A stretch of 61,762 nt of DNA from Apostichopus californicus. Taxonomy: Eukaryota; Echinodermata; Holothuroidea; Aspidochirotida; Stichopodidae. Shown in pieces: positions 39,553-51,931 of the stretch. The stretch is from NCBI GenBank assembly GCA_020650975.1, contig JAIPMN010000277.1, forward strand, positions 14,172 to 75,933, written 5' to 3'. Position numbers and translations under genes: made by a program. A model generated the notes under the pieces. The model did not search any database. It worked only from the letters and a program-made list of their open reading frames with translations, and was not told where the DNA came from. Numbering within the stretch: position 1 is the stretch's first letter; the number at the start of each line of letters is the position of its first letter.

Positions 39553-39769
39553 ATATGTTTACAGTCATTGGTTTTAAAATTGTGCATGTGACATGTGTTT
39601 ACCTTGTTCACCACAGTACAGTACCTGCAATAACTATATTGTCAGTTCACAAAATTTTGTAATAATGATGGACTTGATGGCAAGAAGTTACCAGGGGGTT
39701 TTTATCTAGTCTTGACTGTGCTATACACTTGTCTTTGCAAACGTGAATCAGAATTTGCTTAAATATGTA

Positions 39770-40285
39770 TTATGGAGTATCAAATACTGTATTGTGGTGT
39801 TTCAAGATTGCTGAATATATATGGAGTATCAAATACTGTATTGTGGGGTTTCAAGATTGCTTAATATGGAGCATCAAATACTGTATAGTGGGTTTCAAGA
39901 TTGCATAGGGAGTATCAAATACTTTATTGTGGGGTTTCAAGATTGCTGAATATATGGAGTATCAAATACTGTATAGTGGGATTTCAAGATTGTTTAATAT
40001 GGAGTATCAAATACTGTATAGTGGGGTTTCAAGATAGCTGAATATATATGGACTATCAAATACTGTATAGTGGGGTCTCAAGATTGCTGACTATATATGG
40101 AGTATCAAATACTATATTGTGGGGTTTTAGGATTGCTTGATATGGAGTATCAAATACTGTATAGTGGGATTTCAAGATTGTTTAATATGGAGTATCAAAT
40201 ACTGTATAGTCTGTAAAGTGAGGTTTCAAGATTGCTGAATAAATATGGAATATGAAACACTGTATAGTGGGGTATCAAGATGTTG
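39770..40285. repeat. Minisatellite of about 41-51 bp unit, roughly ten copies
   Basis: The unit reads roughly TATGGAGTATCAAATACTGT, then ATAGTGGGGTTTCAAGATTG, then CTGAATATA. Starts of the ATCAAATAC core fall near 39777, 39827, 39873, 39914, 39960, 40004, 40054, 40102, 40148 and 40191. Units vary by small indels. The array decays near 40285. Confidence 0.9.
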
Positions 40286-41495
40286 GACATCATATGAGTC
40301 TGCATTCAGTTGATCAATAAAAATTGCTGTGGCTTGTCAACTCCTGTGATATCTGTCACGGAGATGACAAAGCAGTCCTGTTATGTTATGCATGAGTAAT
40401 TAGTAAAGTGTATACAGTTGTAGTACAGTTGAAAAGTGTAGTACAATTGAAAAGATACAGTTCGCATACAGTATGTATTGTATACAACAAGTGTAAGATT
40501 TCTTCTTTGGTCTCTTCCTTACACATATATTACGTTCACATCGCAAACGTACGTATACATCCTACACAACAGCATCATACTAAAACATTTGAACAGCTTT
40601 TCAGACAACTTTATTCTTTTGGATAATTTCTATGACTAACAAAATCAAAACTTTGGTGAAACAATATTTCATTTTCAAAAAAGAAAACAAATTCACACAG
40701 CTGACTTGATAATTAATTCGATACAAAGGTTCTCTCTCTTTCTGTGTGTAGTATATATACATCTATGTACATATTATAGATACTGTGTGTAGTAGTATAC
40801 TGTACAGTATCACTTGTACAATTAAACTAGTAGCTGAACAAGAAGTTGTACTGAAATAACAAAGGAACAGACTTGTTAGTAGGCAAACTGAAAGCAAAAC
40901 AAAAAATGCATTCTCATGTTCGTTATTAATTTACCGACAAATTACTTCTTAATATGCAGCTACTGTCTGTTTTTACTGCGCACATGTTGTACAGTATATA
41001 TAGAGTACTAGAAAAGCTGGAACTGAATTCCCTACAACTGGCATTTAAATTGCATAGACCTAGAGTCTATGTGTTTCTGAAAAATTCTGAGAGACGCAAA
41101 GAGGTAGCATTCCATGATCAATTTCCGTCATGCGTATGGGACATTCTCTGGCAGAATATTCTAGAATTACACTATGAATATTCATTGACTACAGATAACT
41201 TGGTTAAATATGAAGGAGAAAAAAATACTTCTACTTTACGCCTAGGAAACATCAGTGACTTCCTAGTTATGTTTCTCTCTTTATAAGCAGCTTGTTGATG
41301 AGCGTCACATACTGATAATCGGATCTCAAAGGTACCTTCCGATCAAAATTGTCCATAATTGACCCCTGTGCGACCTTTGTGTGCGAAGTTATCGGAGGTC
41401 AAGTATTAAAACAAAAAATATGTACAGTCAGGATGGTCGTACAGACTTGTCATGTTGCTTTTTGGAATCAGCGTGTCAAACTACATCTGACTGTG

Positions 41496-41516
41496 AGGTC
41501 AAAAGGTCAAAGGTCA
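41496..41516 (+). promoter_or_regulatory. Three AGGTCA half-sites in DR2 and DR1 spacing
   Basis: Perfect AGGTCA hexamers lie at 41496-41501, 41504-41509 and 41511-41516. The first two are spaced by two bases (DR2) and the last two by one (DR1). Direct repeats of AGGTCA with 1-5 bp spacing are the classic sites of RXR-type nuclear receptor dimers. No gene start is known nearby, so function is open. Confidence 0.35.
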
Positions 41517-42782
41517 AATCTTGAAAAATATGCTCATTTTAGGAGATACGGGGCAAAACAATTAAAGTTTGTCAGTATCTAGCAAATGAAAATTTGTCTA
41601 CTTACATTTCTTGAAAAATTCTCAGACTTTAAAAAAGATAGAAACCTTTTGATACACAAGTATCCATTGTGGACTTGTGGATGCTCCATACAGTAACACC
41701 AATTTAAGCAAACATGAAAGCTACAGAAGGATGAATAATTAACTGTTAATTTAAAAGAATTCATCAGTTTCACGGATGGGATAAGTCATTGCTTTCGGTG
41801 TTTTTTTTGTGTGTAATAATTTATTTTGTGAACAAGTTTTGAAACCTGTTTCCCTAATATTAATGAACAATTGTTCTAGAAGTGTATTTGAAGCAATAAT
41901 CGAAACTGTTTGCTGTGAAAATTTACATATGAAGCATACTGTATGAACAATATGAAATGTCACCGCAATGTTCAATGTATTTTGATATGTCCTGAGTGTG
42001 CCGTCAGTCACTCTCACGTGTTTCATCTTGGAACATCAAGTGTACTTGAGCAATCTTGACGGAATCACAGAAGTTTCAGTTTATTACGATAGTTGCTAAT
42101 AGGCTGACATAGATTCAATGAAACAGTACCTACAGTATAAGATATCTGAAGCTTACAAAATATAACTGGCCCATGAAAAAATGTGTTTCACCAATAAATA
42201 TGTTGGTTGGTTTTCGAACAATTTTTTATGTAATTCTAAATCTAATGGAAGAACGATTTCCATCTGCAAGTTGATTTGAGTTAGAGGATGTAGTTGTTCA
42301 ATGAGGGATATTTAAATTTAGCTTCAATGTGTAGACTGGTCTCAACTTTTGGCCCAGCTATACATCTCATACCTCCGAAATTACTGCATGATAATGCAGA
42401 CACAGTTGACCTCTGGGGGCCTATTTTGCCCAAAGAGGGTTATTTTAGGTCTTTGGAAAAGTGAGATGAGAAACCGACAGAATAAAGTCATTTACTGTAC
42501 AGTAGTACAATATGTAGAGGTATAGTACACATACAGTTGAATAATAATGTTCTAGATGGAAGATGGTACCAAATACACTGAAGGAAAACAGGTCAACATG
42601 AGGTAGTCAGGGCCAAGGGAGGTGGGGATGGGGGAGGGGAAGTTGATACATGCACAAACTGTACAGTGTGCTGGGATGTGTAACAAAAGAACTGAAGTAG
42701 AACAATCGCTTAATGAACGGATTGGGCAGATACTTAATAGACACTTAAACCTGACATTGTTGAAGTGAGGGCATTATGGTCA

Positions 42783-43090
42783 GAGAGGGCGTTGTGGTTA
42801 AGGCAGTGGACTGTGATCTAAAGATTATAGGTTCTAGTCCTGGCCAGATCATTGCATTGTGTCCTTGAGCAAGGCACTTTATCTCCATTGCCTCTCTTCA
42901 CCCAGGTGCATAAATACTAAATAGGGACTTGCGAGGTAACTTGTAAATATAGTTGCGTGTGCCGGTTTGTGGCTGCACCCTATGGGAAGTCCCCTGTGGT
43001 TGTGGTGCAATGTGGTGCCCCAGGAGAGATTGATTGTGCACACTTTGGTGTGTAGGTGTGACAAGTTACCAATGACCAGGGTTGTTTTTG
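42783..43090 (+). mobile_element. tRNA-derived SINE, plus strand
   Basis: The head GGGCGTTGTGGTTAAGGCAG carries an A-box-like region. GGTTCTAGTCC about 40 bp on is a near-consensus B box. The body GGCCAGATCATTGCATTGTG, GAGCAAGGCACTTTATC and CCTCTCTTCACCCAGGTGCA matches the minus-strand copy at 21117-21435. It is probably transcribed by RNA polymerase III when active. The 3' tail is less clear than in the other copies. Confidence 0.75.
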
Positions 43091-43434
43091 CACGCTATGG
43101 TACACTCTTTGGGGGGAGAAAGATATAGGCTAGAGACCATGTCTTTAACCAACAGTGTTGAAGCCATCTAGGCCATGATCTCAACTTTGTCAAATTGTGT
43201 ATAGAACTGTGTAATCTGGTGTTACAGATGAGACAGGAAGGAAGGCTAAAACATAACGGTATGACACTCACTCTAGAAGGAAGAATAGAAACATGACGTA
43301 AACATGCCGGGAAACAAAGTTCATTCCATCAAGACTGTGGGTCGCAATCATTTAATTTATTTAATCAGTTAATACATCACTAATTAAGAAATATAATCAA
43401 ATACTTGTAACTTGTACCCACATGATCTATTCTA

Positions 43435-43920
43435 AGGCCCAGTTTACATTAGACAGTGTTGAACCCCAGCACTCTGTGTTAAATTTAAACGTGTATCAGA
43501 CCCTGTTATGTGAATCCTGCGATAGACAAGGATCGAGGATCAAGGGAGGATCAGATTCCCATAAGTTGTTAAATTATGTATAATGTATACACAGCTCGGG
43601 TTGATCCCGGACCAGCCGTAACCTTTGTTACTTAATTATAAAAAGCAATTGGCATTAATAGCCGTGCTACACATCACACGACTTATGGTTTTGTGCCTTT
43701 TCTTGTCGTAAAGAAACCTCAACTTGCTGTGTAAGCACAGGGTCTGATACAGCGCACTGGGTCTGATACAGGTCACGGGGTCTGATACAGGGCACTGGGT
43801 CTGATACAGGTCACAGGGTCTGATACAGGGCACAGGGTCTAATATAAATGGCGGGGTATGGTAGGTTTAAATTAATTTAATGCTGAGCACAGGGCCTGAT
43901 CGGTAATGTAAATCGGCCTG
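43435..43920. mobile_element. Possible TIR element enclosing a 21-bp minisatellite
   Basis: The left end AGGCCCAGTTTACATTAGAC and the reverse complement of the right end AGGCCGATTTACATTAC agree at 15 of about 17 positions, and both sides also share a TTAAATT region further in. No clear target duplication is visible. The internal minisatellite is listed separately. Confidence 0.4.
43737..43845. repeat. Minisatellite, about 21-bp unit GGGTCTGATACAGGKCAC
   Basis: Six consecutive copies are present. Two unit types (GGCACTGGG and GTCACNGGG endings) alternate, giving a 41-42-bp higher-order period. It lies inside the possible TIR element. Confidence 0.85.
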
Positions 43921-43924
43921 GCTT

Positions 43925-46510
43925 AACTAGCGACTTTGAACAGCTTTTGTGAGATATGTACACTCCATATGTACAATTAAGCTGGTCTACTAAAGTCTTA
44001 AATTTGTATACAAAATCTTCCAGATGGTGGGAATTGCCTATGTGTCAGGAACCAAAAAAAATTATAAGGAAGTAAATGACCTGGAATTTTGTTTTGGTGG
44101 TTTTATCATTTACTTATTGACTTGTGGTAACTTTGTGCCACAGTCAGAGCTAAGAGCACTGTGCATATATATACTGTATACATACTGTAATGTACAGTGT
44201 TGCATCCGCTATACCCAGTAATAAGTACAGAACGTATGTACTGTACATGTATGTAAGTATAGCCCATACAGTCAATAGCAATAAATAATACAAGTGTGAC
44301 ATATGATGACAATACATTTCTTTGAAATCTTTTATGTCAACATGACAACAAATAATATGCTTATCATGCACAAATACTCTCTGTTTAATAATTTTACATA
44401 AATATGGTCGTAGCATAGCACTTGTATATAAAGTTTAAGCTTGAAATGTCTATAGAATGGATATGAAGACCTTTTGGTATGAAATCAGTTCATGATATAT
44501 TTATATTAATATGAAACAGGAAAAGTGAGACATAAAGAAACTGAATATCAGAATAATTTCCTCTTTCTAATCTTAATATTCTTTGAAACTATTGTGGCAA
44601 GTTGATGTGCCATTCGAAACTGGTGGCAAAATTTTGACAGAACTTGCATATTTTGAGTGAAGGGAAAACTACTTCATTAGATATCGGATGGAAATACTAC
44701 ACAATTTACTTGAAAGATATACTGTATGCAAAGATTGGTCATTCATGTTCAAATTACAACATTCATACTGTAGTAAGTGTCCCCCACTATTCACTACTCT
44801 CTTATCTGTCTCCTGTATGTAGGCAATTTGGTCAGCCTGGTGTACAACATTTGGTAACATTTTACACTATGCACCCCACTCCACCACCCAACCCATTCAA
44901 ATTCACCTGAAGAGTAGAACAAGATTGAATTCCTTTGTCTGAGGCCGATCTCTTTTTATCTAATTGCATGTTCCTCAGCATTGATGAATTGGTAGATGAG
45001 TTGGGAATATTTGTTGTCTGAGAGTACTTTTGGAAATTTTTGATCCATTTTCAGCGCCGCTAAAATTGTGCCCTTCCCTATCAAGTTTGTTTATGTTACT
45101 AGTACTAATTGTCAGGACTTGACCCACTACTGACTGTATGTGCTACTGAGTCTGATTTAAAAAAAAAAAAATCACTTTTACTGCCAGAGTAGCACTAAAT
45201 GGGAGAATTGTTGCCTTTTCAAATTCACGTGCATGAGTAACTAGTGCCGCAGCGGTAAGTTTGCAGTTTGGCATCAACGGCATATATATATATGTGCTAT
45301 ATATAACACTACAGTATTTCATACTGTCGATAGTCCATATTATATATATGCAGTATATTCTACATGCATTACAACCCAGGATGTTTCTGCTCAGTGAGTA
45401 TATTATACAGTACTGTACATGGTGCAAGATTTGTCATATTTGCAAACACTGTTTGGTTTGAATTTTCAATGAATCGGTAGGTAGTACGTTTCATGAAGTA
45501 CTTCAAGTCAAATACTCAGCAGTTTGACAAACTGTGTACGCCCTGCAGATGTGGATAATACTTCAAATTTTTTCATAAAATAATACATGAGACCGAAGTA
45601 CGTATGTTAATAAATAATTCTCACGTCATCAGTTTACAGTACAAATGTATTCATGTTGTATCGAAGGGATATATGGGCGGCCGTAGTTGATCACTTTTTT
45701 TAAACTAAAATTAGTGGGAATTTTGAGCATTCCTTAGGTCAAAATCACAATTTTGTAGCATTTTGTAGGGTGGTAGTTTGTAAATGCATAGATCTGGCAA
45801 CAGTACAGTGCTTGATCTATGTCATCAATTCAGCTGAAAATGCTTTTTCCTATTTCTTGATGATATTCATCTCCCATTTACACAGAGGACATTTTTTTCC
45901 CCAACAAACAAGTTGCATTTATGATGAATTACTAATAATAGAGAACATCTGCACTTAGCAAACATTCCATCTGTATCACATTTGATCGATAAATCAGGAA
46001 AAGGCTTATAATATGAGAGTAATTAAGCATTTAAAGAGGGTGCATCTTGATGACATCACAGACCAGCTTTCGTGATGCACTTCCTGGAAGATTCAAGGGT
46101 GTACAGTATAGCCAGTCAAAATTAGATTGCATTCAATCAACCGTATCTTCAGTTAAGAATAAGATTAATTCAGATGTAGTTATTCAACTGACAGTTTGGA
46201 TTAGTTTTACATTCCATAAGTGTCACATTGTATATTACATGGGAAAATCCCTTGAAAAATTAACACGGTCCATGAAAATGTGACATACAATGAAATGTAC
46301 TTCACCAAATTTAAATTTGCCAAACAAATGTAATGTACCTGTCTGATACACAAAGTGACAGATTACAACTATAGGCCTACTGTTACAAAGTATTTATATT
46401 TGGTCTTACTGTACTTGTTGCCTTCTGACTATTATTAATATTTAACCCTTATCCTATACTGCCACATATATATCATAGTTATGGCTATTAATCTGTACCA
46501 TACCTGTTTC
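43925..46510. other. AT-rich stretch, no gene recognised
   Basis: Short frames here have high AT content and no motif. A (TA)n-rich segment lies at about 45283-45350. I see no splice-flanked coding exon. Confidence 0.4.
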
Positions 46511-46568
46511 TTTTGCTGAAACATATTGTCCTCTTCATTCTACCTTCATCATCTATGATGCTCTGTAG

Positions 46569-46946
46569 CAAGGGCATAGGAACCGGGGGGGCTGGGGGGG
46601 CACCAGCCCCCCCAGTGAAAAATATGGTGGGGCGGAAGTATCATTTCGCCCCCGCTCCGCAAGTCAGAAAACCCCTTTTTCATTTCCGAATGAGAAAAAA
46701 ATCTCATTTGGAGCACCAAATTGCATCTAAGGCCAGGTGAAAATGCAAAATTATTTACAAAATGGAGTGGCCGGGTGTTGAAGTGTGCTATATTGCACCA
46801 AATTGCATCTGAGGCCACCTGGAAATGCAAAAAAATAAGGATAATAATGATAATAAAGGATACCCCCTCCCCTTAGACCCCTCCCCCAGGCCGGCCATCA
46901 GTCTTCAGCCCACCCCCCCACTCAAAAGTACCTTCCTACGCCACTG
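46569..46946. mobile_element. Complete non-autonomous hAT-like transposon
   Basis: It starts CAAGGGCATAGGAA and ends TTCCTACGCCACTG, whose complement is CAGTGGCGTAGGAA (11 of 14 identical). It is flanked by a perfect 8-bp duplication, ctctgtag (46561-46568 and 46947-46954). The interior carries a GGGGGGCTGGGGGGGC / CAGCCCCCCC inverted segment just inside the left end and a direct repeat of CACCAAATTGCATCT (about 46714 and 46797). No protein is encoded. The length is 378 bp. Confidence 0.85.
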
Positions 46947-47334
46947 CTCTGTAGGAATTTTCACCTCCTTGGAATCATTTTGTTGTTGTTTAAATTGTTT
47001 GCTTCTGTATTAATGAAGCTTCCAAACATTTTGTTCATAGCTGACAGCATAAGTCCGTAGCTTGTCAGACCGTAATCGTTAAGAATCTACTGGAATCTAC
47101 TGGAAAATATTAACATGGTTCTTAGAAATGTTCAAGTTCATTCCATTCCCTTACCTATTGCTCTGGTAGATCATTCAAACAATGAACTTTAATTCATGTC
47201 TAATTTGTGACCTATACACTGCACCCTAGTGCGCCCACCTCCATGGTGGCCCCTACTACATCTGGGTGATGGCAGTATAAACACAGAAGCTATAAGGTGT
47301 AAAGAGGTCTGAGATTTGTAGATGTAATACAGAA

Positions 47335-47450
47335 CAGGCGCGTAGCGAGGAATTTGCCAAGGGAGGGGCGAACCCGTAGGCCAATTATCGGCTAAGCGTA
47401 GCGCCACCATGGGTTGGCGCGAAGCAAACAAGAAAATTTTGGCCGAAAAT
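47335..47450 (-). mobile_element. Fragment of the CGCCAACC-ATGGTGGCGC hAT-like family
   Basis: On the minus strand it reads TTCGCGCCAACCCATGGTGG, then CGCTACGCTTAG, and ends CGCTACGCGCCTG, a terminus of the CAGGCGCGTAGC type. The core is shared with the elements at 29451, 55104 and 60774. The other end was not found; it may lie near the assembly gap at 47624. Confidence 0.5.
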
Positions 47451-47623
47451 GTCTCCCAGATCGCTGTATCCCAGATATATTGTAAAGTGGAGCACACTGT
47501 TTCTACGTCTATCATCGTTAGTTGTTCTGTTCTTGACATGTATGCAATATATTGAATACCCAGTGTCAGTTTCAGATAATGTGGGCAATGACCCCAGAGT
47601 GGGTTAAAATGGGGGGGGGGGGT

Positions 47624-47633
47624 NNNNNNNNNN
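47624..47633. other. Assembly gap (10 N) between identical poly-G ends
   Basis: The sequence GAGTGGGTTAAAAT followed by a run of G occurs directly before and directly after the Ns, so the gap probably marks an unmerged overlap rather than missing DNA. Confidence 0.95.
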
Positions 47634-47639
47634 GAGTGG

Positions 47640-50490
47640 GTTAAAATGGGGGGGGGGGTTGGTTGCAGTTTGATGTCTAAACAATTGGAAGCTACTGTAG
47701 GTCACAGTTTGTATGCATGCAAGACAGGTACTGTAAGTATTGTCGTGAATTCACAAATAAACATGTGCACCAATATGTTTTGGGGTGTTAGTACTATTTA
47801 GTGATTGATTTTGCATTGCATAATGCCCTGTGCCGCTGTACTGCGGTGCCAGGCATTGAATCAGGGGAGGATGGGGTGTGGGTGTGTACATCCACCCCAC
47901 ACTAAAAATAACAAGTAGTCCTTACTAAAACCTTGCCTGTAGAGCTTAACTTACAGACCAAATTTATAGCCGCAAATATATCTTGAAATGCACCATTTCT
48001 CATCTAGAATTTTTTGCCCCTATTTGAGAACCTGCAAATTAACCCACTACATTGGAGAGGTTTTCAATGACCTAATGCCCCCGCCCCAGACTTTCCAACA
48101 TTGAGGAAAATCTATGAGTGTGATCAGCGGCAGTGGGGGAGGGGTCTAAGGGGAGGGGGTGTCCACGAAAAATTTTCGTATTTTTGACTGCCTACATGCA
48201 AAATGGTGCATTCTTTTTCAGTTTCTCTGAGTAATTTTATATTGAGAATTTCATCATCATATATAATTGAACTCAACAAGCATGACAATTCTCAACAAAG
48301 ACTTTTCTTGAATCGATGAAAGTAATCACTTGCTAACATAATTGAACATTTATATCGGAAAATGAAGCGCACTTCTCAATCTCTAGCTAGCGTATCTGTA
48401 GGGGCACTTATCGGTTAAACAGTGGATGCTAGACGAAACCAAAAATATTTTAATTATGCCGCTAACCTGATTTTAGACCTAGGTTTATATGGATTTCGCT
48501 CCATGGTTGCACACACGGTTTTTCGGAGATTGTTTGTGGATTGCGTGTGATAAAGTGCACATAGCGTGTGAGCGTGTGAAGGGCTGGAAATGCGTGTGTC
48601 ACACGCCAAATGCGTGTGACTTGGAATGTCTGTCCCGCCCCCCCCCCCTCCCAACTTTAAAAAAAAAATCTAGTCCATCCCTGAGTATTCACCATCAACT
48701 GCTTCTATTCTCCCTTGAAATGTTGAAAGGATTGAATAAACTAGGCAGAGTATGTGACTTAAGATGTGAAGGTATCACAGTGCACAGTAGCTTTGTCACA
48801 GTAGACTGTACCACATGCACAGTACCACATGCACAGTATCCAGTCTGGAATGATCATTTAACCAACGGGGTGTTCTCTTGCTCAGTTGGAAACTGACATT
48901 TCCTGTGTACTGCCCTCGTTGTTATAGCTACACTAGCCTATCTTACATTCTATATAGTGACTCTTTCTAACACCTATTGCCATTCATATGTATTAGGGAA
49001 ATTCTGTCTGCTATCTATACAACACTGTGTATTCATGAGATGAATAAACAGTTACTATGCATTCACCACTGACACAATACTGAGCTCTTTTTAACTCATT
49101 AAGAAGGTAGTTACTGTACAGTAGACTATATAGGGAGCACTTGATCTTCAGCCAACATGAACACCACAGCTGTATTATATCCTGTTTAAAATGAAAACTC
49201 ATGATGACTTGTTTTCACTTAGCTTAGTTAAGAGTATCGTATATCGTTGATCCCTACGAAATTGATGCCAATCGGGACACTAGCTTGCTAGCTTGCAAGT
49301 CAAATGACATGATGAAGTGGGAATTTTTTTTAGAGAAGAAAGGAGGGATGGGATGGGGGGAGGGGATTGGGGGGGGAGGGGATTGGGGACGTTGTGTTCT
49401 TGCTTGCTTGAGTATCTCTAACAGAACTTGACTGGTTGTAATTCCAATGCTCTCGATTAGTGGGCTGTATGATATAACATTAACTTTATCAGCTACTAAA
49501 TGTCATATGTTTCACCCTTTTAAAATGATTTTGTCAGTCAAAATATTTATATGTTACCCATTTCCATTTGAACAATGACTTTCAATTATCTGCACTGACT
49601 TGCTTTTTTGAGTCCCTCAGTAAATTAAAGTATCGTTCAAGGGTAGGGTACGGCATTAGTGCTTGTTTTAATTGAAATTTCGCTAACTCCAAAGAACACT
49701 TGCATTAACTAGTATTGAATATAAAAGTAGAACAACTAAAACTTCTAACTACCATCCAGTAGGTCTTTTTGATAGTAAAGTTGTCTTTGGAAATGGTTCT
49801 TTCGTGGACATGTAAATCCTTGCACATACACAGCAATTAGATATGCAAATTTATATAGCTGGCATAATAACTGACCATACTGTACTGTTTTACGGTAATA
49901 ATTGATTTAAATCATTTCGTACCTGTCTCCTTAACATGATACGCACTCCAGTCTCCCCTGGTCTAAATCTTACCTGTCTCCTACACATTACATGCACTCC
50001 AGTCTACCCTGGTCTAAGATCTTAGTCACTAATCTTGCACTGTGCCCCCATTGTGCAGGTGTTAGACTTGTTGAACTGGACAGATCTGTTAGGAGGAGGT
50101 GGGTGGCCTTAGAGAGGGTGTAAATGTAAATCGTACTTATTTCAGATAGCCTGTTAAGCCTGCTTCGTTCGATAAGTTTTGTTCTGGTTGTAAAGTGGTT
50201 TAGAGCACATCTTGACTAACTAGAACGTATATACATTTGGCATAATTATTTCACTTATTATTACTTACAGAGGGTCATTTGGAGACTAGTGCAGGAATGT
50301 TATCAGGTCTTAGATGAGGGTAGAACAGTGCATGTGTATAGGAGACAGACCAATTACCATCATTTGTAAATACCCAAGCCAGTATTAGTTTGGGGTTTCT
50401 CTGTGAATTGTAAGTTAGCTCCTGTTGGGTCTCAGTACTTCTCCTGTAAATGGTAATGCGGCTATGATACAGTAATTCCGCCTAGAGCGA
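47640..50490. other. No gene recognised; G/C runs and a short direct repeat
   Basis: Runs of G or C lie at about 48134-48162, 48635-48650 and 49356-49388. A segment beginning TACCTGTCTCC and ending CCCTGGTCTAA occurs twice in tandem (about 49922 and 49972). The frame at 48489-48896 has a Cys/His-rich look but crosses low-complexity C and A runs and shows no family. Confidence 0.4.
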
Positions 50491-50491
50491 C

Positions 50492-50685
50492 ATGGCGACC
50501 TTTTTAGCAATTCCTGTAAGCCCTCTACGACCGGCTAGTTCTGGTCCCAGCCCCTCCTCATTCTACCAAGTGCCTAGACGTGTTTTCTTGGAGACTACGA
50601 TTCTCCTTCGGATCTGCGTGATCCTGGTGCCGTGCAGACCTGTTATCGTGTTATTACCAAGTGTTCCTAGCTGGTATAGAATTAA
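50492..50685 (+). other. Candidate first coding exon (MATFLAIPV...), unrecognised
   Basis: The ATG at 50492 has a good context (GACATGG). The frame then runs about 64 codons to a strong donor (GTGAGT at 50686). The peptide starts MATFLAIPVSPLRP, has a Ser/Pro-rich part and then a hydrophobic stretch (about residues 38-56, ILLRICVILVPCRPVIVLL), so a signal anchor is possible. No continuing exon can be identified to the right, and I recognise no family. Confidence 0.28.
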
Positions 50686-51931
50686 GTGAGTAAAAACTGA
50701 GAACTGTGCCTCTTTCAGTGTCACATGATACAACAGACGGATGGTTAAAAAATCAAAACCTCAACAAGATGTGAAACAAATGTCAGTTAACCTTTTTGAT
50801 ATACTCGGCAAGACTATATACCTTTCAATTTCATGTCTCATTTACCGGAGTGCTTTTCCTAGAGCCGGAATTCCGTGGATGTTTAGTGACGTATTATTTA
50901 GTTTCATTTAGCTTAGCCATTAACAGCAGATTTTTTTTTTTGTGAATTCACATGAACGTGCTGCGTCAGTTGCACACAAGTTTGTCAAACACATGATGTT
51001 ATCTCGTGGTAGTCATTGGGCTATTGTAGTCCCTGCAATTAAAGTACTTCCTTCTATTACCTATTTTTAATCACTCGGGATAGGAAGTTACAGCTTTCGT
51101 TGCAGTCGTTTGGGCTTCATTTATAGTGTGCATGTTAACTATATACTCCATCGCTGCTGAGGTAGTCGGGCAATTTAAGGTGCTTTCCAATTAGTTTATT
51201 GACTGACCCGGTTCAATTAGATTTCAAGTTAGATTTTAGCAATTAATCGCTGTGTCTGTGATTACTGGAAAAGAAAGTTTATAGAGCACATTCCTTTGGG
51301 ATTGTAGTAGGCCTATGATGTCTCAGCTTTCATTTTAGAAGTAGAAAGTCCATAACCCTTAAGAAAGCTTCTTTTTTCTTCTTTTTTTCCCTTCAAATTA
51401 TAAGAAATTTTGTGGGATAAGATTTTTGGATAAGATTTTAGTTACCCCTGTAACACTTTAACTTTACCATGGTTGCCATTAGCTGTACTGTACTGTACAG
51501 CAGTACTGTACTTGTACACATTTAATACAAGACTATGTTACTCTTGTACGAAGTACCCACATCAACACAACAGCAAAATATCTTTACAGAAGAACACAGG
51601 TGAATGTAATTTGCCACAGGACATGTACTAGGCTAGGCCTACAACTTGGTATGTGCTGAGTAAATTGAGTAATGTATGTTAGGAAGATCGCTGAATCACA
51701 GAGAATTACCACTAAAGTTACTCAACGGAAAGAACCCAAGATAGTATGAAATGTGATTTTCTCTGATAGCCGAGAAATACGAAACAGGGCTGTCAAAGAT
51801 CACCGATAAGCTGCGATAAAACGGAGAAATAATAAAGGCAGTTCACCACTCGAGTCTTCCCACTAGACACAGAAGAATACTCTGGGTGCGAGGTCAAATA
51901 ATCGGATATCTCTGGTCACCTTTGATGCGGC

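Noticed and set aside
40954..41286. 110-codon plus-strand frame (MQLLSVFTAH...)
   Set aside because: It is AT-rich with no upstream or downstream exon, no motif and no splice context. Chance open frames of this size are expected in 62 kb.
47189..47539. 116-codon minus-strand frame
   Set aside because: It runs through the hAT-like fragment at 47335-47450. The shared APRQPMVALRL / ASRQPMVALRL peptide at 55400 only reflects the shared repeat DNA.
48489..48896. 135-codon frame with many Cys and His
   Set aside because: The Cys/His do not form a zinc-finger spacing, and the frame crosses poly-C and poly-A runs near a transposon-like end (about 48636-48685).
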